In this document: positions 1-9,177 of the stretch, piece after piece
Numbering within the stretch: the stretch's first letter is position 1
How the letters are laid out: every line of letters begins with the position of its first letter
Assembly: GCA_977017575.1 (NCBI GenBank)
Contig: CDRNVI010000040.1
Location: forward strand, 62,001 to 126,000
Source of the DNA: Paramoeba atlantica
Lineage: Eukaryota > Discosea
Reading direction: 5' to 3'
Length of the DNA stretch: 64,000 nucleotides
Program-made: the position numbers and the translations under genes
The notes under the pieces: generated by a model
What the model was told of the DNA's origin: nothing
The model's database searches: none
Seen by the model: only the letters and a program-made list of their open reading frames with translations

Positions 1-595
1 CCTAAAGACACACGCGATGCCTTCCGACTAGCAGTTGAAAAATTCAATGCATACACAGTTGTATGCCAACTAAGAGACGTGATCCCACACTGCAACTGGA
101 TAGGCGGACTAAGTAACTAATCTTTCCTTAAACGGTTTTATTAACACAACTAATCTTTCCCAGTAAACGCAAACTGAGCACTTTACTTTACTTTATGGTT
201 ATTTTCCTGAAGGACAAATATCACAATGACAAAAATGTAAACTTGTGTTAGTAATTATACTCGGAAAGTCAGGTAATCGTTCAGACGAAATATATGATTT
301 TATTTTATTGAACATTAGAAACAATTTCCATAAGTTAAAACTTTTTGCAAAAGTTAATAAAGCTTTTGCTTTACTTTGCAACTCGAAAATTTTGGACCAC
401 CACCCTTACCTTTACATAATTAGAAAAAAAATTTAGCAAAATCAAAATTTTCGAATAATCGCCCCTTTGCACAAATGATGGCGAATATATCTAAATATAG
501 TTACCTTCGTCTAAAAAAAAAGATATTTTATTATACTATATAGAAATAAATGAAATTAAATAAAAAAAAGAAGGATTGTTATTCTAGGTTGAAAA
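1..595 (+). mobile_element. 3' end of an RLE-type LINE (family B): C-terminal tail and 3' UTR
   Basis: Bases 1-120 encode the last 39 residues of a B-family LINE protein, ending WIGGLSN and a stop at 118-120; the same tail (QLR…W.GGL) closes the longer B copies at 7279, 19038 and 35245. Bases 121-595 are AT-rich 3' UTR with A-runs and no gene. The whole block recurs at 21843-22450 with a few indels. The left part of the element lies outside the window. Confidence 0.75.
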
Positions 596-731
596 GTGAT
601 ATTCAAAATGTGCTATTCAATAAAACGTCTACTCGTTCTGCGTGATATACAGATATGTTGTGTAATGAATTTACTATTTATATTCGTGTCCTTTCTCTTG
701 TTAAGACCCTTTCTTTTGTTAAAAAAAAAAA
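596..731. other. AT-rich spacer ending in a poly-A run
   Basis: No gene is visible. The stretch ends in 13 or more A residues that run straight into the SL-like segment of the next element. It may be the tail of an older insertion. Confidence 0.5.
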
Positions 732-757
732 AAAGATACAGTTTCTGTACCTTGTTG
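732..757 (+). other. SL-exon-like segment at 5' end of the R2/CRE-like LINE
   Basis: The segment ends CAGTTTCTGTACCTTGTTG and is followed by about 29 bases of leader and the ATG at 787. It matches the 3' part of euglenozoan SL exons except for CCTTGTTG in place of TTTATTG. No GT intron start follows, so it is the exon joined to an mRNA, not an SL RNA gene. Confidence 0.75.
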
Positions 758-786
758 ATTTATTTTCTTAATCTTTCTCACGTTCC

Positions 787-3700
787 ATGGTTCTAACTCG
801 CTCTAAAGCAAAACAGGAATCCAACTTTGATCGCGAAGCGGGCGCGCACAAGCTCGGTTCATGGGACCAGTTTCAGGCAAACAAAGACCTGGTTAAAGGC
901 GCTAGCACATACAAGGAAGAGCTGTACACGACACCACTTCCGCCGGATCCTTCATCAGAATTAGAACAACGGGCCGAAGACATTGCCCTCAGCATTACGA
1001 ACTCCATCGAAGGCGTGACACCAGACACAGGGCGTCAGCAAACGAGCTCGGAAGAAGAATTATTTTCCAGCGTCCGTCCCACCGAGAATTCCGTTTTCCA
1101 GTTCGAAGGGGCCGCTCCTTCTTCACTCAGCCAATCGAAATCTACAAACAAGGCTGTGAAGGAGAAATGCGAGCGCCACAACCGGGGGATAGCTCGTACC
1201 GAATACAATTATGACGACGACAAATTAATTCTCCCCGACCTGACGCCTCAAGACCTCGACTTTTCGTTGAGCGGTGGAACCAAAGTAAGGAAAAAGAAAA
1301 AGCGCCCTAAAGGGATCTCACTTTCCCAGCTACATACCCAGTTATGCACCGAGTCTGGGGGCGACAGTGATGACCGTGACTCCACAGATGCGTCAACAAG
1401 TGTTCACAGCTCTCCGGCTGAATCACCCCTGAAGAAGTTAACCCCGAAAATGGCTGTAGGCAAACGTAAACGTCCCCAGCAGGTGTCGAAAACTACCTCC
1501 CCTGACGCCCCCAAAGCCGAAACAATGAACAATGCCCCCGAATCGACCCCAACCCAAAACTGTGCGATAGAAAAAACACACACCACGCATGAAAATACGC
1601 GAAAATGTCCCTTCGAGGGATGTACTTGGAAAACAGGGCCCCACGGGGGCCAATGGCAGGCATTCCACAACCACGTAGCAAACAGACACAGTGATGAGGT
1701 CCCAGACGAGTGGTGGAAAGACGAAGGACGTTTTAGGTGTCATGATTGCAATCAACATTATGATCAAGGCAAACTGGAAACCCATGACAAGATCTGCATG
1801 TTCCGCCATTCCTCTCCTCAAAGCCGTCCGTCGCCCTCGACGAGCAGTGCCGATCCTGTTCTAAGCCCCAATGTGGACTCGAATGCTCTTCCTGCCCTTA
1901 ACTCACCTTCCACACCCTCTCATCAAAGCGTAGTAAGCGAAAACGTGAAAGTCTCCGACACACCCCTTCCGAGTTTATCCTCTATCAGTGCGCTACTTAT
2001 TAACACTTGCAAGGACATCCCCAACAGTTGCCGACAAGAATGGGCTAAAACACTCTGCGGTTGCTTATCCACAGCAGCGAGAGAGAACACGCTCGAGGCA
2101 TGGACACTCCTCGCCATGCTGCCCAAATACGTCCTACCCGCCCCTCATCGCGGGGGTAACCGCGCAAAAGCCTCTTACGCCTCCCATATAAAGAAGTGCC
2201 TCGCGAGATGGTCCAACAAAGATTTCCTGGCGCTTTGGAAAGAAGCTGTCTCGAGTGTATCACGCAAAAAGAAAAATGTACCACAAGCGCTTACCATAGA
2301 CGAAGAAGTAAAGAAAGCGGCTTTACGGGCAGAACGGCTTGTCCGCGACGCGGAGCTCTCCCGCGCCATGACAGCATTAACTTCGGAACCACTTGCCCCT
2401 GACGACGACGCCACCTACTCGAAGCTCCAGGCAAAGCATCCTCAGAGACTTGACAGCACTTTCAACGTGGCAAGCCCTTCAGCGCCGGAAGCAAAACCGC
2501 TTGAAGCAACGGAAGACGAAGTAGCCGAGGCCCTAGCGACTTTCCACCGAGGGTCCTCGGGAGGGGCCTTCGGTATGCGGCCGGAGCACGTTCAGGCCGC
2601 GATGCAGTACCATCACGACGCGTACACCGATCCTCTGGGCACGCTTACGAAGTTTACCAATCACTTGCTCGCAGGAAAAGCACCGTTGGAAGTCAAAGAT
2701 TATTTTGCGGGTGGTCGGTTATGCGCCCTGAAAAAGGGTGAACACGATGTTCGTCCAATTGCTGCCGGAGAAACCCTTCGCCGCTTGGCAAGCAAAGTTG
2801 CCTGCCTCTCCGCAAAATTCAAGGCCCGAAAACTCTTCAGAGGGCACCAGTACGGCGTAGCCACACCTGCTGGAGCCGAGCGCATCATCCACCTCTGTCG
2901 GAAGACCTTCGCCGAACATATTGAGGATGACGACTTCCTGCTATGCAAAGTCGACCTCAAAAACGCTTTCAATAACGTCTCACGGGATTTCTTTGTGTCC
3001 CTAACACGCCAGCATTTCCCTGAGCTGGGTGCGTACGTGGAGTGGTGTTACAACACTCAAAGCATTCTGACCTTTGGCTCACGCTTTATCGAATCATCTG
3101 AAGGGGTGCAACAAGGCGACCCCCTGGGCCCTCTGCTCTTTTCGCTTGTGATGAAAGAAGTTTCCCTACAAATCCACACTGCCTCTCCGAAACTCTCTTT
3201 AAACCTGTGGTACTTGGACGACGGGATACTCGCCGGTACATCCTGCGACGTTCGGCACGCACTAGACGTGATCGCGATGTCCGGCCCGAAATGGGGATTG
3301 CATATCAACGTGACCAAGTGCGAGATCGCAACACACCCAGCTTCCTCCCATCGTTGCTCACTTTTCCCTGACATCCCCGGTCTGAACACGAATTCGGCAG
3401 GAAATTTTCATATTTTGGGGAGTCCAATTGGTTCGACAGAATTTTGCCGCGAATTCTTTCTCAAGAACACAATCGACATGGCAGAGGAATCTCTCGAGGC
3501 CATAGCTACACTTGAAGATCCCCAGGTGGCCCTTTCCCTCATACGCCACTGTACTGGTTTCTGTAAAATGGTTTACTCGCTCGGGACTACCCCGACAACG
3601 GAACTTCAAGATATCTGCCAACGCTTAGATGATGCCGTCCAGCGCACTATTGAACACTTCTTCCGTCCTTTGAGTGATGGGGCGCGACGCCAGGCGCAAC

Positions 3701-4830
3701 GCGAAAAGCGGTACGGGGGGTTGGGCCTTCGGTCGGCGGGGGAACATTCGAGTGCGGCTTACGTTGCCTCCGTAGCTTTCTCAACGGACAAAGACCGTTG
3801 GGACCCAGCGGACGCTGAGGGCTTTGACCATGCCGTGCGGGAGGTGAACAGGCGTGCCGGAAAGACGGTGGTCCAACAAGGCGGCAAAATTCCGAAAAGT
3901 ATGGCTTTGGCGACTGATTCTCCGTATACCGACGCGCAGGAATCCGGAACAGAACTGGTGATTCCCCGACAACGCGACCTTAGCCACGCCATCGCCAACC
4001 AGGAATTTCACGAGGCATTTGCGAAAGCTGACCTTCGCACACGGGCCAGATGGATATCAGAAACAGGAGAAGGAGCCTCAGAATGGGCTTTTGTGATCCC
4101 CTCCAAGAAAACCGGTCTGGCTTTCACACCGACGGAGTTTCGCACCCTCACACGCTGGTGGCTAGGGGACCCAATCTATCCAGCGTCCCGGCCTTGTCCT
4201 ATAGAAAAATGCACGCTACCGCTAGATCCCGAGGGTGACCACGCTCTGGGGTGCAAAAGCGGGCATGGTATAATCGCACGTCACAACGCACTAGCGGCAC
4301 AGTTTACTTCTGAATGTAAAAAGGCCGGTTTCACCCCGCGGAGAGAAGTGAGTCTGGGCAACAAGGGTCCTGGGGGCGCCCTCACCAGGCCCGGAGACGT
4401 GTTCATCCCTACAATCGGGCTAGGCCAGTCTCTTGTATTAGACTTCGCCGTCACTCATGTTCAGCAACCAAAGTATACGGACTTAGTCCGTGATGCTAAC
4501 TGGGTGACGGCGGGGTCTTTTGCGGAACGATACGCCACCGAAAACAAAAAGAAGCAAAGAGAGGAAGCAGAGTTTGCACGCCATCGATTTGGAGCGATGG
4601 TCGTGGAATCTTATGGAGCGTGGAGTCCAAGCGCCTTTGCGATCCTCAAGGAGGTTTCCGTCTCTCGTGCGGCATACTCCGGGGGTACCCTTTCGAACGG
4701 GGAAGCCTTACACCAATTGGTGACGTCACTTAACATCACTCTGATGCGGACACAGGCTCGGATGCTGGTACTCCGACTTCCCGCGGCGGTCCCTGACACG
4801 GCCCTCCTTGGATATGGGAACGATGAGTAA
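787..4830 (+). CDS. R2/CRE-like LINE polyprotein (C2H2 fingers, RT, CCHC, RLE)
   Basis: This 1347-residue protein has the single-ORF layout of RLE LINEs, which nick a target and prime reverse transcription there. The N-terminal third is low-complexity and basic. Two zinc-finger-like motifs follow near residues 274-301 (CPFEGC…HNHVANRH) and 317-338 (CHDC…H…C). The RT core has VDLKNAFNNVS near 720, GVQQGDPLGPLLF near 773 and the catalytic YLDDG near 809. A CCHC knuckle lies near 1137-1160 (CPIEKC…GDHALGC), followed by the RLE motif RPGDVF near 1202 and LDFAV near 1218. All key residues are present and the frame is uninterrupted, so it could be active or very recent. The start is the first ATG after the SL segment. 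Relatives of this clade in trypanosomatids (SLACS, CRE, CZAR) insert into SL genes; here the SL piece looks like a trans-spliced cap, not a target. Confidence 0.85.
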   Translation: MVLTRSKAKQESNFDREAGAHKLGSWDQFQANKDLVKGASTYKEELYTTPLPPDPSSELEQRAEDIALSITNSIEGVTPDTGRQQTSSEEELFSSVRPTENSVFQFEGAAPSSLSQSKSTNKAVKEKCERHNRGIARTEYNYDDDKLILPDLTPQDLDFSLSGGTKVRKKKKRPKGISLSQLHTQLCTESGGDSDDRDSTDASTSVHSSPAESPLKKLTPKMAVGKRKRPQQVSKTTSPDAPKAETMNNAPESTPTQNCAIEKTHTTHENTRKCPFEGCTWKTGPHGGQWQAFHNHVANRHSDEVPDEWWKDEGRFRCHDCNQHYDQGKLETHDKICMFRHSSPQSRPSPSTSSADPVLSPNVDSNALPALNSPSTPSHQSVVSENVKVSDTPLPSLSSISALLINTCKDIPNSCRQEWAKTLCGCLSTAARENTLEAWTLLAMLPKYVLPAPHRGGNRAKASYASHIKKCLARWSNKDFLALWKEAVSSVSRKKKNVPQALTIDEEVKKAALRAERLVRDAELSRAMTALTSEPLAPDDDATYSKLQAKHPQRLDSTFNVASPSAPEAKPLEATEDEVAEALATFHRGSSGGAFGMRPEHVQAAMQYHHDAYTDPLGTLTKFTNHLLAGKAPLEVKDYFAGGRLCALKKGEHDVRPIAAGETLRRLASKVACLSAKFKARKLFRGHQYGVATPAGAERIIHLCRKTFAEHIEDDDFLLCKVDLKNAFNNVSRDFFVSLTRQHFPELGAYVEWCYNTQSILTFGSRFIESSEGVQQGDPLGPLLFSLVMKEVSLQIHTASPKLSLNLWYLDDGILAGTSCDVRHALDVIAMSGPKWGLHINVTKCEIATHPASSHRCSLFPDIPGLNTNSAGNFHILGSPIGSTEFCREFFLKNTIDMAEESLEAIATLEDPQVALSLIRHCTGFCKMVYSLGTTPTTELQDICQRLDDAVQRTIEHFFRPLSDGARRQAQREKRYGGLGLRSAGEHSSAAYVASVAFSTDKDRWDPADAEGFDHAVREVNRRAGKTVVQQGGKIPKSMALATDSPYTDAQESGTELVIPRQRDLSHAIANQEFHEAFAKADLRTRARWISETGEGASEWAFVIPSKKTGLAFTPTEFRTLTRWWLGDPIYPASRPCPIEKCTLPLDPEGDHALGCKSGHGIIARHNALAAQFTSECKKAGFTPRREVSLGNKGPGGALTRPGDVFIPTIGLGQSLVLDFAVTHVQQPKYTDLVRDANWVTAGSFAERYATENKKKQREEAEFARHRFGAMVVESYGAWSPSAFAILKEVSVSRAAYSGGTLSNGEALHQLVTSLNITLMRTQARMLVLRLPAAVPDTALLGYGNDE

Positions 4831-5196
4831 TTCGGTCCCCCCCAATCATTTAACAGCCGCAGGGGGGGGGGAGGGTGTTTCTCTGCGAAAGGGGGGGGGG
4901 GCAAGGGGGGGTACCAAGTCACTAACCGACGTGCCGTCACGGGTCTTAGTTTTGGTGCGGGAGTGATTTGATTAGGGGTGGATTTCGGGTAGAATTGTTT
5001 GCTAGTTTTTAGTAAAAAAAAAAAAGCTAAATTTTCAAATTGCTAATTTGATTGCTTGTTTTCAACTCGTATACCCCCCCCAATGGACCTACTTGGTTCG
5101 TCTACTGGGTCAAAATATAGAGGCAATACCGCGATTCATACTTCTCCCCCCTTATTAACTGCAAAAAAAATAAAAAATAAAAAATAAAAAAAAAAT
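4831..5196 (+). other. 3' UTR of the R2/CRE-like LINE
   Basis: The non-coding tail contains long G-runs near 4866-4915, then A-rich and AAAAAT-type repeats ending at about 5195. It holds no gene. Confidence 0.55.
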
Positions 5197-5204
5197 AGAC
5201 ATTG

Positions 5205-5678
5205 AACAAAGTGCCGGTCCCCTCCTCCAGGGGATACTCAGCTCCCATCACCCTGTTGCTCACCATCCAAACCTTCCGAAACGCATGCCGGCTCACTATG
5301 GCCATGCCATTATATGAATCGCGTGCGGCGGCCGACTGCAAATACAGGTGAAACCTCTCCCCTAGGTTTTCAACCTGCCTGTAGAGGATTCCATCCTCAT
5401 GTCCTTCCTTCGAGAAATTGTATCTGGTCTCCTGAAGGCACATGACACCAACCCCCCTTACCTGCATGAAAGCAAGCACCTCGTTCAAACGGGTGCATCT
5501 TCGAAGAGAGAATTCATCTTCCCCCTCGAGTTTTAACGTCGTAACGTTAAGCGTTGCAACGGTGGTGTTCTCCTTCACAGCGGAACCTTTGAGGTTCTCC
5601 GAATCTCGTTGGGCGTGTGTGCCACGCGACGCCCAGTGTGACCGAGGGCGGTGACGGGAGCTCCTTCGTTTCGCCTTT
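5205..5678 (-). pseudogene. AP-endonuclease domain start of LINE D (truncated)
   Basis: The fragment has the opening motifs of an exonuclease III-like LINE endonuclease: VATLNVTTL with the catalytic Asn, then VMCLQETRYN with the metal-binding Glu, then NGMAIVS. Such domains nick the target for target-primed reverse transcription. Only about 120 residues of the domain remain; the catalytic Asp/His half and the RT are absent. It is not close to LINE A, whose equivalent motif is GTYNVRTWN. Confidence 0.7.
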
Positions 5679-6121
5679 TTATAGTTTACGAAAAGAATTG
5701 TTTGAAGAGGATTTGCAGGTTTTCTATATTATAGAGGGTATGTGTGGCCCTACGGGGCACATAATAATATTTTATTATGATCTATTAATATGTGATAAAT
5801 ATGTGTATAGAAAAATTACAATTGTCACCTTGTAGTTTGTTTTTCACTCCCTATTCGCGTAAGGAAAGTTATATAGGAACTGGCGAGTGGGTGGGCCCCG
5901 CGTGGTACTACCCGATCGCAAGGTATAGGACAGTGATTGGTTGGAAGTTATGATTTATATGAAGGGACGTCCCAGTGAAAAAACTATTTTATCTTTGGAT
6001 TGGATTACACGAGTTCAAAGTGTTATTAGTAATATGTGCAGAAGGAAATATGCGCTGGTGAAACGAATATGTTATTGTGCAGTATCTTTCTATTTATTAC
6101 AAATACGATGATGAACAATTC
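5679..6121 (+). mobile_element. Solo terminal unit of a VIPER-like (V) element
   Basis: A 443-bp unit beginning TTATAGTTTACG and ending GATGAACAATTC, the same termini as V copies at 48550 and 51786. It contains the V double hairpin at 5744-5779 and a GC-rich junction box near 5888-5925. No genes are present. It resembles a solo LTR in being only the terminal repeat. It lies in LINE D without target duplication. Confidence 0.65.
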
Positions 6122-6543
6122 GCCGGGTTACTCACCTGCACCGCGCAGAGCACGACACCTGTATTCGGAAAGGGGGGAAAGGGGAGAGTCGTGTGCGGCC
6201 TCGCCACGTACCGAACACGAAATGTACCGGCCAAAGGTTCACCTCGAGTTACCGAGGATCCCCCCTGAGTATGCCAGCCTACGCTTTTCAGATAAGCCGG
6301 CCCCTCACACACGACCTCGCCCTCCCAAACAAACAAAGTGTCGCAACAGTTGTCGTGTCTCCACGCGACGCGAAGACGAGCCCCAACGCGGACAAACTTA
6401 CAGAGCGCCCGCACCGCCCTCTGGCGGAGTTTAGCAGGCCCCTCTCGCTCGGGTGAACGAAAGATGACCCCCCGACCACACTTGGTCCGTGTAAGGGTTT
6501 CAAAAACCTCTGTCCCCTTACACGTGCCGGAAGCATCCGCCAT
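6122..6543 (-). pseudogene. N-terminal segment of the LINE D protein
   Basis: An open frame of about 140 codons starting MADASGTCKG. I recognise no domain in it. It is assigned to LINE D because, across the solo V unit, its frame continues directly into a basic linker and then the endonuclease at 5678-5205. It is GC-rich, unlike flanking non-coding DNA. It could also be a separate ORF1-like part of the same protein. Confidence 0.5.
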
Positions 6544-6560
6544 GTTTTTATAATTAGGTT

Positions 6561-6810
6561 ACAAAAAACGATGGTCTTACAAAAAACGATGGTCTTACAA
6601 AAAACGATGGTCTTACAAAAAACGATGGTCTTACAAAAAACGATGGTCTTACAAAAAACGATGGTCTTACAAAAAACGATGGTCTTACAAAAAACGATGG
6701 TCTTACAAAAAACGATGGTCTTACAAAAAACGATGGTCTTACAAAAAACGATGGTCTTACAAAAAACGATGGTCTTACAAAAAACGATGGTCTTACAAAA
6801 AACGATGGTG
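6561..6810. repeat. 18-bp minisatellite, 13.9 copies
   Basis: The unit ACAAAAAACGATGGTCTT is repeated head to tail with no visible variation. It starts 18 bases upstream of the LINE D start codon (minus strand) and ends beside a B LINE fragment. On the plus strand it happens to encode MVLQKT repeats, which I do not take as a gene. Confidence 0.95.
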
Positions 6811-6814
6811 TACT

Positions 6815-7279
6815 TACACTTGCACGAAGTGTAAGTGCTCTATTTCACCAGAAGCAGCGGAGAGACTCCCATGCAGAGCTCGTCGTATACGTTCGGGCCC
6901 CGATCTGGCCATAATGTGGCCAGATATTGGAGAAGTCCTCTACGATGTCACAGTCGTGCACACACTCTGCAGCAGCTACCAGAAACAGTCCAGCAAAGCC
7001 CTTCTAGAGAGTGCCATAGAAAGAAAACATCGAAAATACATAGTGGAGAAAGGAGTGGATCCAAACTATTTTCGATGCATAGCGCTAACTGATTGTGGAA
7101 TGCTGCACGAAAATACGAAGGAGCTGATTAAAGCCCTCTCGAAACGCGCTGACTTAGACCCCAAAGTGATACGGGAAGCCTTCCAATTGGAAAACGAAAA
7201 GTTCGCAGCATACACAATCGTGTCGCAGCTGCGAAATCACATCAAGGGCGAAAAGTGGCTAGGAGGCCTCAGACTCTGA
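6815..7279 (+). pseudogene. B-family LINE C-terminus (RLE domain), 5'-truncated
   Basis: The frame encodes the end of a B LINE protein: zinc-binding C..C.C and a conserved Cys, then RSGPDLAIMWPDIGEVLYDV with the RLE P-D…D residues, and the family tail ending KWLGGLRL. It lacks the RT. The 5' boundary is the minisatellite. Bases 7280-7365 are its short 3' flank. Confidence 0.75.
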
Positions 7280-7365
7280 ATGTAGTCGGTTTTCTCGACT
7301 CTCCGACAGCACTCCCATCTTATGCCTTTTACTTTACGACCTGTGCCTCGATCAAGGTCTAAAAT

Positions 7366-7716
7366 GGAGCCGTATTATTTACACCACTAGGCGAAGTCCT
7401 CGGGACGGGAGCTGCTTGGACAGAACCAATTGAGATTAATAGAGGAGAAGCACTAGCTGTTCATCACGCCCTCCAAGCCTTCATGAAGTAGTGGCAAGGA
7501 ATTGAAAAAATTCAGTTGATGATTGATAACACAAGTGTTGTCGGAGCTCTGCGCAAACGTTGGGCAGAATCTCCGGCTCTGGCAGAAGTATTGTCAAATC
7601 TTTTGCCGATCTTTTCAAAACTGAATATACAGGTAGAGGTGTTATACGTCCCAACACAGGAAAACCTGGCCGATCCCTGGAGCCGAAATCAGTTTGGTAC
7701 TTGGCGACAGGGTTGA
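7366..7716 (+). pseudogene. RNase H end of a V element (fossil)
   Basis: A fragment of the RNase H domain of a VIPER-like element, closest to that at 11311-12606 (motifs INRGEALAVHHAL, IDNTSVVGALRKRWAES, NLADPWSRNQ). It is broken and lacks everything upstream. It is followed directly by V-type terminal repeats. Confidence 0.7.
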
Positions 7717-7734
7717 ATACTTGCGAGGGGGTGG

Positions 7735-8165
7735 GTGCCGGCGAACACCCACTCGTAAGTCAACTAGATTTCAAGTAATAAAAAATTTTCTCTTCAAAGT
7801 TAGCGTAAGAAACATACCTTTCATCAAAGAACGAATATGTAGTAGCATTTACTCAATTCATATAGCATAGAAACTTTACGTCTTTCTTCTTACAAATGTG
7901 GAGATAAAATAGCAGAGAGCATACCCGGAGAGGAATTATGAAAGTTTACGAAAGTAATTCATCGGAGTGGTTAAAAATTTGTTTAGTATGTTGTCTTTAT
8001 TACCTTCGTAGTGACGAATTACAAAATAGCATATTATTATTTTACAGAATATTTTTTCTATTCTTTTTCCTTCTAGGTGGGTAGTTTTGTTCGCGCCCGC
8101 CCACCTCCCCACACCGTGTGCCGGCGAACACCCATTCGTAAGTCAACTAGATTTCAAGTAATAAA
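7735..8165 (+). repeat. V split direct repeats B-A-B
   Basis: A B repeat (7735-7938) is followed by an A repeat (7939-8117) and a second B that starts at 8118 with GTGCCGGCGAAC, is interrupted by a LINE at 8166, and resumes at 9003-9168. This is the B1-A2-B2 arrangement of split direct repeats in YR retroelements. The A end carries the GC box CCCGCCCACCTCCCCAC. Confidence 0.65.
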
Positions 8166-8742
8166 TGCCACAACAAAACATAATAGCTTGGTGAAATACC
8201 TGTTCGACTTAGCCAATAAGGCGGGGATACCGTGTGAAAAAGAGCCGCGAGCCTTCAGTACGTGGCGGTGTGGTGTGTGTAGCCGAAAGGTCGAACCCGA
8301 GAATAAAATGACTCATGAAAAATGTTGCACCGGTCGACAGCTATACCGATCGGGGCCGGATCTGGCCATTTTCTGGAGCACCGGAGAAATCTTCTACGAC
8401 GTGTCTATAATACACGAGCTTGCGCCATCGAACCAATCTAAAACTTGCGTGAAACTAATGCAAGACGTAATTAAACGGAAGAAAGATACCTACGTTACAA
8501 CCGGTATGATTCCAGAGTTCGCTTTTCAATGCCTTCCGATCTTTTCTTGCGGTTCTCTCCACCAGAACACAAGATTTCTGATACATGCACTTGCGGATGC
8601 AGCCATGTTGGATAGGAAGACAGTGGAGATGGACTTCAAGTTATTACTCCAAGACTTAAATGGAAACGAAGTCTACGCCCAGTTACGCCAGTTTCTGGGA
8701 AGTTCGCAAGGCAAGACTGGGATGTACGCAAGTGCATATTAA
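8163..8742 (+). pseudogene. B-family LINE C-terminus (RLE), subfamily B2
   Basis: It reads NATTKHNSLVKYLFDL, then zinc-binding CGVC…H..CC, then RSGPDLAIFWSTGEIFYDV, the RLE active-site block, and ends at 8742. The best relative is the copy at 13473-14687. The upstream RT is absent because of 5' truncation. Confidence 0.75.
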
Positions 8743-8746
8743 GTTG

Positions 8747-8776
8747 ATTTCTTTATAAGTATACTTATAAAGAAAT
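8747..8776. repeat. 30-bp perfect palindrome
   Basis: Each arm is ATTTCTTTATAAGTA and its complement, with no spacer. It separates the B2 stop codon from a second B-type tail. Confidence 0.9.
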
Positions 8777-8862
8777 ATACGAGAGGAAATCTAGGAGACT
8801 ATATCACGCAATTACGCGACAGCCTACCAAAGGCCGCATGGCTAGGTTCTATCAATTCGTAG
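8777..8862 (+). pseudogene. Second B-type LINE tail after the palindrome
   Basis: The frame reads DYITQLRDSLPKAAWLGS and stops at 8862, matching the last residues of B1 copies (SQLRDYIP…W.GGL). Two different B tails therefore follow one another in a single insert. Bases 8863-9002 are A-rich tail. Confidence 0.6.
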
Positions 8863-8968
8863 ACCTACACAGCTGAAAGTAAAAAAAAAAAAAAAAATCT
8901 TAATACAAGCTGCTTAAGCCTCTACTGACAGTCCAGTTTCAGCACGAAGACGCCATAATATCCAGGAC

Positions 8969-9008
<40 letters not shown>

Positions 9009-9177
9009 TAAAAAATTTTCTCTTCAAAGTTAGCGTAAACAACATACCTTTCATCAAAGAACGAATATGTAGTAGCATTTACTCTATTCATATAGCATAG
9101 AAACTTTACGTCTTTCTTCTTACAAATGTGGAGATAAAATAGCAGAGAGCATACCCGGAGAGGAATTAGCCAATTTA

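Larger units (their letters stand above)
732..5196 (+). mobile_element. Full-length R2/CRE-like non-LTR retrotransposon
   Basis: The element runs from the SL segment through a 1347-codon gene to a G-rich 3' UTR and an A/T-rich tail (5163-5195). It sits against the endonuclease end of LINE D on the minus strand and probably landed in it. I could not find a target-site duplication. Confidence 0.75.
5205..6543 (-). mobile_element. 5' part of LINE D, interrupted by a solo V terminal unit
   Basis: Read on the minus strand, a frame starts at 6543, runs to 6122, is interrupted by the foreign unit 5679-6121, and resumes in the same frame at 5678 into an AP-endonuclease domain. The element is cut at about 5205 by the tail of the R2/CRE-like LINE. 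Removing the insert leaves no extra or missing base at the junction. Confidence 0.7.
8166..9002 (+). mobile_element. 5'-truncated B LINE inserted in a V repeat
   Basis: The insertion is flanked by a 10-bp direct duplication AAGTAATAAA (8156-8165 and 9003-9012) and ends in about 30 A residues. It contains only the C-terminal coding part, a perfect palindrome, and a second family tail. Confidence 0.75.

Noticed and set aside
732-757. R2/CRE-like LINE inserted into an SL RNA gene, as SLACS/CRE/CZAR do
   Set aside because: No SL intron (GT…) or snRNA-like sequence follows the exon piece, no SL gene array is present, and unrelated elements carry the same piece at their 5' ends.
6571-6834. Repetitive protein MVLQKT repeated 13 times
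   Set aside because: It is a by-product of an 18-bp minisatellite whose period is a multiple of three.
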